DNA from: Selaginella tamariscina
Taxonomy: Eukaryota > Streptophyta > Lycopodiopsida > Selaginellales > Selaginellaceae
DNA: 64,000 nucleotides
Reading direction: 5' to 3'
NCBI GenBank assembly: GCA_003024785.1
Contig: PUQB01000430.1
Span: forward strand, 152,315-216,314
A program made the translations under genes and the position numbers. Below, piece by piece: positions 50,719 through 60,394 of this stretch. Each line of letters begins with the position of its first letter. Position 1 is the first letter of the stretch. The notes beneath the pieces were generated by a model. That model had not been told where the DNA came from. It saw nothing but the letters and a program-made list of their open reading frames with translations, and ran no database searches.

Positions 50719-53700
50719 TCAATTCATTATCAATTCTTCTTCGCTATTACCTTCTGAATGAGGCGAAGAAGGTCTAAGCCGCTTGTGAGATGGTTCAAGA
50801 TCTTCTGCATCTTTCTATTGATGTTTCCATGGGTCCTGGAGTGTGCGAATGTTCTGTACTCCTCGAGATAACTTCCGGTCTAATATCTGATTGATGTTCG
50901 TTCTCAGACTCCGAGATTGAACCAGATTCACCTTCAGAGCTATCGCACTTATCTGGAGGGAACTTTCTCAAATACGCCTTTATGGAATCGTGGGGTACTC
51001 AGTTGAGACCCAATCTATCCACTTGTTCAGGTCCTCAACCATGGTCTTATCCTTCTCAACGGCAAACACACATGTATGCCGAAGGTAACACTCCTTCAAG
51101 ACGGACCCCCTAGTGCAGTAGTCAAAAACCCACGCATCACTGTGAGACCCTGATCAAGTTGACGATGCTCCGTGCCGCTTGACTTGTAATGTTTGGATAA
51201 CGTACATTGCGAATACGTCACTCATACCTATTGGTGTATCGGATGGAGGTTCAGGGCGTTGGAGTGCAAACAGATGCCTGGCCAGTCATTTGGAGCTTGA
51301 ATTGTTTGGCGCATTCCTAACAACCAAGTGAACAACGGTATCAATGCACTTGGGATTAGCATCGTTATAAAAATCCTGTCCAACGATGTCTATTCTTCTT
51401 GGCGAAGGCGAAGGCAAAAGTATCGTGACATGAGCAAGAATCAAGAATAAATACCTGAAAAAGTAGGTATCAGTGAAGAGCGCAAGCATGAATTCAATAA
51501 TAAATACTTTATGTATATGCTTGCACGGCTAAGTTTCTCACCAGATCCTCTAGTGCCCTATCTGTCGAAAGATTTTTTTGACACCCGCCGATCCATCACG
51601 AACAATTGAAACGGTTTTCCTACAAGCAGTGATGTTACCCCATAAGACTCCGAATCTAACAACAAACATCTGTAGGGCTTGTCGTGATTCGTAGCATCCT
51701 CCTTTATAAGGTTCAATTCGGTTCTCCGCTGCTGAAGGACTGCCATAAGAGAAGGCGTCATCCCAATGTTTCTCCTTTTTGGCGTTGGCGTGCAATAGAT
51801 TCTTGCCCAGATCTTCCGATTGGTTCACCCATTCGACAAGCAATATCATCGTTCGTCACATGCAAATATTTGCTAACCTCTTCATATGTTGAAGTCGGGT
51901 CCAACCCAGTTTGTGGCAGTGTATTCCCAACCACTCCTTGAAATGCCTGACCGTCTTCAACTCCATTGCCTTGAGATGAAAAGGAGAGGTTGGGCTGCTG
52001 TTATTGATTTGTAGTTTGCCATCGATCACCAAATCAGCCAAGACTTCCATCTCCTCCATCGTTGTTCCATTTAAAGGCTTCAACCATGTGAGCTTGAAAT
52101 CGTTGTCTACATCCTTTGTAGATTGAACAGACTTAGCCTTCGGCGTCTTACTGGGTTTCTTTGCAGACTTTTCTGAGGGCTCCCCTTCACTTGTCTGCTT
52201 CTTCTTCAGTGTTCCTTTTGAAAAGGATTCCATAATCCCCAACCATTTGGCAAAGATCCTATCTTCGGGGCAAGAAATCAACATCATCAGAAATGATGTT
52301 TCCTTCCCGCCCACCTGGGCAAAATCAACTGCTGCAATTTCTTCAACTCTCTGAGGAAAAAGACAGATTAATATACCGGCGAGATAAATCCCGCCCAAAC
52401 AATTTGCTTACCCGGTATTCCGCAGATTGTGTATTCCCTGCGGTAGCTCTTTGTGGTCGCTGAAGAGATTCCCACACGGCTCGCGTGTGTTTAAACTTCT
52501 CCCATATTTTGCTGTTGTAGTGGTTGGTGTCGGCAGCGTCCCATTCCGCCGATAACTTATGGTACTGCTCGATTGTGAGATTCGGCTTAGCTAAAAACGC
52601 CGATCTTTTTGTCAGCTTCTCACGGGTATGCTCGGAAAGTTTTGTTGCCATCGTTCCTTTGTTGTGTTCTTCGAGAAGTCGTTGGGCTGCCGTTATTGTG
52701 TGCTGGCCACTAATGATGTAGTACTTGATAGATCTTTTATTCTCCGTCTGAATCTTCATGAGTTGTTCTGGTGTTGTGATCCAGACTTTGTCAGCACCCT
52801 TCCTTCTTTCATAGTATGGACACAAAACAGCATTATGTGGAACGGTATAAGAATTGTCGTCCTTCATCTTCTCCATGAGCTCAGCTACACGTTCCTGGTT
52901 GAGTGGCCTGTAATTGAAGTTTGGGTTGACGCTGCAATATTTAACCCTACAAGGATAAATCTTATCATCCAACATCATTTCCTTGTGACTTATTGCAGCA
53001 TGAGATGCCACAGGTGCAGCTGACAAAACGATTGATGATTTTCTTTTGCGATCCGAATCAACATGTGTGATCCCCGACTGCAGCTGTTCTAGTGTTCTCG
53101 GCACACTGCTCCAGCTCCCGAAGCTTCCTAAGCAAATTGAACGTGATCTGTAGAGAACCTGAGACCGAGCCACCTTCTCAATCTCCCTTATGATGTCGCT
53201 GTGTTCTTCTTCAATGTCAAGAGGGAAGATTGCTCCACTTGCTGATTTTCTGTATTGTGAAACAATATCTCCTGACAATACACCTACTCGATGAGTCTGA
53301 AGATCTTCGAAGTAGACATCCAGATGGATCCCCTCCATAGATGGGCTTTCGTTGAGTTGAAGAAGAACTCCAAGGTCAACATCATTAGTGAACACGTGAA
53401 CGTCATTATCCACAAGTCGACAAAACCACCCGAGATTAATGTTGTAACTGACGACCTCTGGATCCGAGAACGTGACATTGGATGGAACAAGGCATATCTG
53501 TCGAGCATCGTCCAATCTGGGTTCGCAGCCTGCTTTCGGGTGCTTGACTAGCGAATCAACTTTCCATTGTTTTGCTTGTCCATGAGATGTGACAGAGGTT
53601 AATTTGACAGCAGCCATGGTTGCTCCAATGCGCTTCCCATTTATCTTAAAATATGGCCAAGTTGATTCCAGAATCCCCCTGCCCATCTCTTCTCCTGCTC

Positions 53701-53851
53701 TTACTTTAATGTCACCTCAATTCCACATCTGAATACAAAAATGATTAGTTCAAGTATCCGAGTATAACAGATTTTATTTTAATTCTTACCCAGAATTTGA
53801 CGACGACTCCATACTAATGACTCGATCTCCTTGTTTGATCAAATCGTCCTT
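50719..53851 (-). CDS. ParB-like domain plus methyltransferase-like protein, multi-exon
   Basis: Exons on the minus strand: 53790-53851, 52412-53728 and one from 52350. The introns 53729-53789 and 52351-52411 are 61 bp each with GT-AG ends. From the ATG at 53686, residues 1-250 are unrecognised. Residues 255-345 look like a ParB/sulfiredoxin-fold domain (RPLNQERVAELMEKMK, then YYIISGQHTITAAQRL with SGQHT at 326-330). A helical part follows, then a lysine-rich linker (SEKSAKKPSKTPKAKSV) and a C-terminal part with DAWVFDYCTRGSVLKE and CVFAVEKDKT (51030-51140). That resembles the SAM-binding motif of permuted DNA amino-methyltransferases. The end carries HKRLRPSSP, NLS-like, with a stop at 50719-50721. 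ParB plus DNA methylase is known in bacteria and phages; in a plant-like genome it is unexpected. The 3' half is interrupted in frame, so function is uncertain. Confidence 0.6.
52378..52395. repeat. Palindrome variant inside the ParB-gene intron
   Basis: GGCGAGATAAATCCCGCC, the same variant that occurs in the upstream array near 55411. It sits in the 61-bp intron 52351-52411. Confidence 0.8.
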
Positions 53852-53956
53852 CTGCAAAATAATACACTATAAATATAAATTATATAAAAACGCACACACA
53901 CTTGTATAAACCCGAATATACAAAAATAATACACAGAGAGAAGTAGACGTAATTAA

Positions 53957-54039
53957 CTGTCCGAAGCTCACATTTGTGTTAGTGCAAAAGAAAGATAACA
54001 TTTCGTTTTAGAACCACCACAAATGTGAGCTCTGGACAG
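53957..54039. repeat. Hairpin-forming inverted repeat
   Basis: Arms CTGTCCGAAGCTCACATTTG (53957-53978) and its near reverse complement (54018-54039) pair over 20 of 22 bases around a 39-nt loop. It lies just upstream of the first recognised ParB-gene exon, probably in its first intron. The size would also suit a small-RNA precursor, but nothing proves transcription. Confidence 0.65.
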
Positions 54040-54151
54040 TTTTACATAGATTCCTAGCTTTTACTCGAAATAATATGAAAGATGATAAAAGTAAATAAAA
54101 TGAGATATGCAACTTATATATACTAATACACATATATATTCACATGGAAGG

Positions 54152-55702
54152 TGCGGCGGGATTAATCTCGCCACCCCTTCAATGCCTCCTGAAAGAGTGG
54201 GCGGGATTAATCTCGCCACCTTTCTGGAGGCCTTGAACGGGAGTGCGGAATTAATCTTGCCACCCTTCTCGGTCTCAGAGAGAACTGGGCAGGATTTATT
54301 TCTCACACCCCTTCAGTGACTCCAGAAAGGAGGCGGGATTAATCTCGCCCACCATGTAAGGGATGGTTAAATGAATCTCGCCACCCTTCCCAGTCCCCTC
54401 CATTGGTATGTTGTAAACCTTCTACGTCTTAGACAGAAACGTTTGGGATTGGTCCAACTCACCAATGGAGGAAAAAGGGAAGGGTGGCGAGATTCATTTC
54501 TCCAACAGGCATTGAAGACTCGGCGGGATTAATCCCGCCGCCCAGGGCCTTCACTCGATCCCTATGCGGCGGGATTAATCCCGCCGGACGCCAATTCCCT
54601 GCGCGGAATCGGGCGGGATTAATCCGCCGCCTAGGCACTTCAGGCAGGCCAATGGCGGCGGGATAATCCCGCCCGATTTCGCACAGGGCATTGGCGTTCG
54701 GCGGGATTAATCCCGCCTCCCAGGCCCTTCACTCGGGCCTTAGTCGGCGGGATTAATCCCGCCGAACGCCAATGCCCTGTGCGAAATCTTGCGGGATTAA
54801 TCCCGCCGCCTAGGCCCTTCAGGCAGGCCAATGGCGGCGGGATAAATCCCGCCCGATTCCGCGCAGGGCATGCGTACGCGGCGGGATTAATCCCGCCCAC
54901 CATGTAAGGGATGGTGAAATTAATCCCACCACCCTTCTCGGTTCCCTCCATTGGTATTTTGTAAACCTTCTCCGTCTCAGACAGAGTTAGTCGGGATTGA
55001 TTCAACATACCAATGGGGAATGAAGGTTCGGAGATTAATCTCGCCACCGGGTAATGAAGGTTCGGAGGCTAATCCCGCCGCCCTCTCGTAAATCATGCGC
55101 TCACACATATATATTGGCTGCGGCATTTTTGAACAGGGATGGGTGGGGGCGGGATTAATCCCGCCGCCCAGGGAATTCACGCAGGACATGAACGGCGGGA
55201 TTAATCCCGCCGCCCTCCGCGAAGGGCATGAGCGTGGGGCCGGATAAATCCCGCCGTTCATGTCCTGCGTGAATTCCCTGGGCGGCGGGATTAATCCCGC
55301 CGCTCTACGACAAACCGAAGAGCGGCGGGATTAATCCTGCCGCCCATTCCCTGTAAATGCCCTGCGCGGAATCCGGCGGGATTAATCCCGCCCATTAGAA
55401 CCTTCACACAGGCCATTGCCGGCGAGATAAATCCCGCCGCATTCCGCGCAGGGCATGGATGAGCGGCGGGATTAATCCCGCCGCCGAGGCCCCTCACGCA
55501 GGCTATGGGCGGCGGGATTAATCCCGCCGCTCTTCGGTTTGTCGTAGAGCGGCGGGATTAATCCCGCCGCCCATAGCCTGCGTGAAGGGCCTCGGCGGCG
55601 GGATTAATCCCGCCGCTCACCCATGCCTGAAGGGCCTCGGCGGCGGGATTAATCCCGCCGCCATGGCCCCAACTATATAGCGGCGGGATTAATCCCGCCG
55701 CT
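54152..55702. repeat. Palindrome array 1 (about 30 copies of an 18-bp palindrome)
   Basis: About 32 copies, exact or near-exact, of GGCGGGATTAATCCCGCC, a perfect 18-bp palindrome, spaced mostly 40-60 bp apart. Copies are more degenerate near the ParB gene (54152-54500) and mostly perfect in 54520-55702. The spacers are also repeated and inverted (for example TTCACGCAGGACATGAACGG at 55176 and its reverse complement at 55254). Words such as GCGCAGGGCAT recur. It lies 5' of the ParB-like gene on the minus strand. Open frames here are a by-product of the 18-bp repeat. Confidence 0.92.
55461..55618. repeat. 72-bp inverted repeat built of palindromes
   Basis: Arms 55461-55532 and 55547-55618 are reverse complements with one mismatch, around a 14-nt loop. 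Each arm holds two 18-bp palindromes, so small hairpins are nested within a large cruciform-forming structure. Confidence 0.85.
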
Positions 55703-55711
55703 CGAGGGGCT

Positions 55712-56394
55712 TAGCGAGATAAAAACACACACATATATATGTGTGTGTGTATATATATGTATGTATGTATGTATGTAGGAGTGTACGTGTGTGTGCAAGA
55801 GATAGATAAATAAATAAACTTATACAGTACTGGTACACCTAATATATGTGTGTACATAGGTATATATATGTGTGTATATGTATATCGTGTGTATGCGTGT
55901 GAGCGAAACAAATAAAATCATACAGATAAACAAACACACACACACACATATATATATACACAGGAGTGTGCGTGTGTGTGCAAAAGATAAAACTAATAAA
56001 TAAATAAAATTATACAGATAAACACACACATATATATGTGTGTATATAGATATATAATCTATAGAGAAAGAGAGAGAGTCTGTGAATATATAAGCATATA
56101 TATAAACTAGTGTTGTATGTATGTATATATGTATATAGGTATATATATATGTGTATATGTATATTGTGTGTATGCGTGTGTGAGCGAAACAAATAAAATC
56201 ATACAGATAAACAAACACACACCACACACATATACATACACAGGAGTGTGCGTGTGTGTGCGAGAGATAAAACTAATAAATAAATAAAATTATACAGATA
56301 AAACACACATATATATATGTGTGTATATTATATATATATGAATATATAGCATATATATAAACTAGTGTTGTATACTATTTGTTAATATGCATTG

Positions 56395-56469
<75 letters not shown>

Positions 56470-56531
56470 GCAGTGCGCGTGTGTGTGGGAGAGATAGATC
56501 AATAAAAAAAAATTTACAGATACTGGTACAC

Positions 56532-56609
<78 letters not shown>

Positions 56610-56860
56610 GCAAGATCAATAAAAAAAATTTACAGATACTGGTACACATAATATATGTATGTATATATGTATATAGGTATATATATATATGTGTATATGT
56701 ATATCGTGTGTATGCGTGTGTGAGCGAAACAAATAAATCATACAGACACATATACATACACAGGAGTGTGCGTGTGTGTGCGAGAGATAAAACTAAGAAA
56801 AAAATTATACGCACACTCCTATACATATATACATACACACACACACACACACAGATCTCA
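55712..56860. repeat. TG/TA microsatellite block with repeated units
   Basis: Long CA/TG and TA runs (pure AT then GT runs at about 56399-56466 and 56538-56606). Larger words recur three times each, such as GCGTGTGAGCGAAACAAATA (near 55895, 56175 and 56715) and CAGGAGTGTGCGTGTGTGTG (near 55961, 56241 and 56761). This suggests duplication of units of roughly 280-540 bp. Confidence 0.88.
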
Positions 56861-56865
56861 CCTGT

Positions 56866-56910
56866 GTGCACAGCCGCCGCCGCCGATTTCACAGCCGCCG
56901 CCTCTTGAAA
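56866..56910 (-). other. Possible non-coding first exon of the ParB-like gene
   Basis: A short GC-rich island (GCCGCCGCCGCC) in AT-rich sequence. On the minus strand it ends CACACAG followed by GTGAGATCTG, a good splice donor. If joined to the acceptor at 53852 it would place palindrome array 1 in the first intron. This is speculative. Confidence 0.25.
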
Positions 56911-57228
56911 CCCTAAGAATATACCTAAACCCTAAAGGAATTAAATATATATATCAACCCTAATAGAATATTCCTTCTGAGAATATACTTAAACCCTAAA
57001 AAGAATAAAATATAGATTCGCCCTAAACGAATATTCTTTCATTATATTATTAGCGCGTGCGTGTGTGTGGGTGTATCACATACACCTCAAAAATATAAAT
57101 CATGCAGGGATTTAACATGTGTGTGTCCATGAGAGTGTTAAAGTTTCATGTGTACACATTGCATATATTAATACACATAATATATACATACACACGTGTA
57201 TACACACAGACATACACACATATTACAT

Positions 57229-57256
57229 GGGTTTAGGGTTTAGGGTTTAGGGTTTT
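57229..57256 (+). repeat. Interstitial telomere-like repeat 1
   Basis: GGGTTTAGGGTTTAGGG and one further unit, about four copies of the plant telomere unit TTTAGGG. Confidence 0.88.
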
Positions 57257-57257
57257 G

Positions 57258-57600
57258 GATTTAGGATGGATCATGCATGGTGTGTATGTATGAGAGAAGA
57301 GAGAGTGTTGAAAAATTATTTTTGTACACATTGCATATATTAGTACACATATATACTTACACATATTATACACAGATATACATACATAGTATATGAGAGA
57401 AGAGAGACAGTACATATTAATATGGATCATGCATGGTGTGTATTATACACACAGACATACATACATATTAGTACATAATATTAGAGAGACCGAGTACATA
57501 TTATAGATCATGCATGGTGTGTATGTTTGAGAGAAGAGAGACAGTACATATTAACATGGATCATGCATGGTGTGTATGTATGAGAGAAGACAGAAAGTAC
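57258..57600 (+). repeat. Imperfect repeats with GGATCATGCATGGTGTGTAT
   Basis: The word recurs near 57266, 57423, 57506 and 57558, each with AGAGAAGAGAGACAGTACAT-like neighbours. Non-coding. Confidence 0.75.
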
Positions 57601-57696
57601 ACATATATACATACAGAGTACACATATATACATGCACACGTGTATACACACAGACATACATACATATTACATGAGTAAATTCATTGTGTTACATAT

Positions 57697-57725
57697 TAGG
57701 GTTTAGGGTTTAGGGTTTAGGGTTT
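57697..57725 (+). repeat. Interstitial telomere-like repeat 2
   Basis: About four TTTAGGG units, same orientation as the first block 0.47 kb upstream. Confidence 0.88.
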
Positions 57726-57978
57726 GCTCCCAACAAGCTTAATATAAATATTACACATGTAAATTCAATGTGTTACATATACACAGATTGAGTACATATA
57801 TCATACATGCGTTGAACATGATGTTTTCAATAAAGAAGCAACATATTTCTTCAGTTTGGTTTAGGGTTGTGCATGTGTGTGCATATGTGTTTTTGTAAGT
57901 TCTTGTAATGCGTGTGTAAATTTATGATTGTGTTTATATATGTGTGCAAAACAAACATCGAATAATTAAGAAAATAAA

Positions 57979-58405
57979 ATTAATAAACACACTAGGAACA
58001 TATTTTAAATTATACATAATAATATATGATTTTATCTAATATATAGCCATATATAGTTTTAATAATATATATTAATTTAATATTGATAAAAAGGTTTAAC
58101 ATTGAAATATTCTTGAAATAATAAGAAATTAATTGAGAAAATCCCATTAATATATACAAATGTAAATTAAGTACTCAAATAATTAACTAAATTAATTATC
58201 ATAATCATGTTTAATATTGGAATATTCTTGGAATAATAAGAAAATAATAAAGAATATCCCATTAATATAAAGAAGATTAATTACTCAAGTAATTAAGGAA
58301 ATGATATTAATATATATATTATTAAAACTATATATGACTATATATTAGATAAAATGATGTATTATTATGTATAATTTAAAATATGTTCATAGTGTGTATT
58401 AATTT
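57979..58405. repeat. Long AT-rich inverted repeat with local direct repeats
   Basis: Arms about 57979-58078 and 58304-58405 are reverse complements over roughly 95 bases (TTTTAAATTATACATAATAA against TTATTATGTATAATTTAAAA). Between and after them, GAATATTCTTGAAATAATAA-like units repeat (near 58110, 58220, 58432 and 58556). It resembles a fold-back or MITE-like element. Confidence 0.7.
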
Positions 58406-59125
58406 AATATTGATAATAAGGTTTAACACATGAATATTCTTGAAATAATAACAAATTAATTGAGAAAATCCCATTAATATATACAAATGTAGAATAATTA
58501 CTGCAATAATTAAGAACAAGACTAATTTAATTATGATAATCAGGTTTAATATTAGAATATTCTTCAAATATTAATAAAATATTAAAGAATATCCCATTGA
58601 TACTAGGAAATGAAAACTAAATACTCGAGTAATTAAGAAAATAATAATAATAAACAGACTATGAATATATTTTAAATGATACATAATAATATATCAATTT
58701 ATTTATTGTATAAGTATATATTTATATATATATATATAATATAAATATACTTGAATACTAAGAATGTAGAATATAGTCTAAAATTTCGTAATATTAAACA
58801 GCTTGAATCACTTGAATAACATTAAATGCAATTTTAAAATACTCATTGGAACTGGAGAGTATATATGTCAGAGTGTCGGATATTTGTGTCAACTCATCTT
58901 AAATTTTATTTTCTGTTCTTTTTAAAAAATTTGAATTTCTGACATATGTATTGTCGGTCTGACATATAAATTTGAAAATGCATTTAATTTCCCACTCAAA
59001 TTCAGATCTGGTTCTTTCTCCGGCAAGGGTTTCTTCATTTCTGTATTTTTCACTCTTTAGATCTTCTTTTTTCTTCATAGTGATCATCTCAGGAGCGAGA
59101 TTAAATTGGGTGCTATTCTTTATAG

Positions 59126-59156
59126 GAAAGCACGGCGCCTTCAGTGCTGTTTACAA
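59126..59156 (+). other. Possible non-coding first exon of the DUF7869-like gene
   Basis: TTTACAA followed by GTAAGTATTA is a strong donor at 59157, and an acceptor TTATTTATGTGCAG ends at 60388, six bases before the ATG at 60395. If used, the intron of about 1.2 kb would contain all of palindrome array 2. The exon's start is not defined. A reading GKHGAFSAVYK across the donor recalls a kinase loop but is too short to trust. Confidence 0.35.
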
Positions 59157-59324
59157 GTAAGTATTATAAACAAATTTAAAAATACTTATTAAGATTCACT
59201 CTCTTACATTCTCTCTTAAAATTACAATTTAGGGGTTTAGAAATGCATTAGGATTATAATATATTCCGTTAGGGATTTATCACGTTTAAATATCCTTTTA
59301 ACTTAATATTCTAGGTTAACCGGG

Positions 59325-60241
59325 GCGGCGGGATTAATCCGGCCATTTCTTTTTCGCCTCTTTGAAGAAGTGGCGGGATTAATCCCGCCACCATCTCCCG
59401 GGCAATGCTTCTCCGCCACTGAAAAAGAGTGGCGGGATTAATCCCGTCGATAACCTTCTCAACTGATGAAGAGTTACCAGAATTTATTAGAAAGAGTTGT
59501 CGGCGGGATTAATCCCGCCAACCATTTTAGGAGGCAGGGAAGGGGTGGCGGGATTAATCTCGCCACCACTTCACTGTTTTAAAGATTTGGGGACAGGATT
59601 TATCCCGAGATCTCTTTGAAATCATAGTTTTGGAGAGAGTTATGTGCGGATTTAATCCCGCCACCCATTCCCCGTCGTAAGAATTGTGGGCGGGATTAAT
59701 CCCGCCTTGGACTCCCTCCGACAAGGAAGAGCCGGCGGGATTAATCCCGCCGCCTCTTCCTCCGACGAGGAAGGGAGTCCGGCGGGATTAATCCCGCCGA
59801 CTCTCTCCGGCGAGGATGAGTCGGCGGGATTAATCCCGCCGGACTCCCTTCCTCGTCGGAGAGAGTCGGCGGGATTAATCCCGCCGGACTCCCCCCGAGG
59901 AGGAAGAGGCGGCGGGATTAATCCCGCCGGCTCTTCCTTGTCGGAGGGAGTCCAAGGCGGGATTAATCCCGCCGACTCTCTCCGAAGGGGTTGAGTCGGC
60001 GGCGGGATTAATCCCGCCGGACTCCCTTCCTCGTCGGAGAGAGTCGGCGGGATTAATCCCGCCGGACTCCCCCCGAGGAGGAAGAGGCGGCGGGATTAAT
60101 CCCGCCGGCTCTTCCTTGTCGGAGGGAGTCCAAGGCGGGATTAATCCCGCCGACTCTCTCCGAAGGGGTTGAGTCGGCGGCGGGATTAATCCCGCCGACC
60201 GTTCCTCGTCGGAGGGATTCGTGGCGGGATTAATCCCGCCC
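59325..60241. repeat. Palindrome array 2 (about 20 copies)
   Basis: About 20 copies of GGCGGGATTAATCCCGCC or close variants, spaced about 45 bp in the right half. As in array 1, the copies farther from the gene (59325-59660) are more degenerate or widely spaced. Spacers with GACTCTCTCCG/CGGAGAGAGTC words occur in both directions. The array sits immediately 5' of the coding region starting at 60395. Confidence 0.92.
59841..60196. repeat. Exact 178-bp tandem duplication inside array 2
   Basis: 59841-60018 and 60019-60196 are identical as read, each beginning GGACTCCCTTCCTCGTCGGA and holding four palindromes. Perfect identity points to a recent duplication. Confidence 0.85.
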
Positions 60242-60394
60242 ATCAGTTGTATTAATCAAACATGAGATATTATCTCTAAACATAATTATGTATTATTGCA
60301 TATGCATATTATTAAGTAACCGTAATTCAGATTTCTTAAAAATATTGCATAAACAGATATCATAAATAATACAATTATTTATGTGCAGGACAAT

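Noticed and set aside
54484-55497. Open reading frames with GGINPA and AGLIPP repeats on both strands of array 1 (and 59686-60243 in array 2)
   Set aside because: The repeat is 18 bp, a multiple of three, and palindromic, so it stays open and gives the same peptides on both strands. There is no independent sign of coding.
54152-55702. Calling the palindrome a parS site
   Set aside because: The ParB-like protein here looks closer to ParB-methylase proteins than to chromosome-partition ParB, the sequence differs from bacterial parS, and array 2 is next to a different gene. It stays a hypothesis.
55711-56963. Long open frames rich in Tyr/His/Thr
   Set aside because: They are translations of CA/TG and TA microsatellites.
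57181-57730. True chromosome end
   Set aside because: Only about four TTTAGGG units per block, with long complex sequence and genes on both sides.
58972-59160. Receptor-kinase fragment (GKHGAFSAVYK)
   Set aside because: The kinase-like match is about ten residues, at a probable splice donor, with no further kinase motif around it. A non-coding first exon is more likely.
54152-60241. CRISPR-like array (regular repeats with spacers)
   Set aside because: Spacers are themselves repeated and inverted, the repeat is a perfect palindrome, there are no cas genes, and the setting is a plant nuclear genome.
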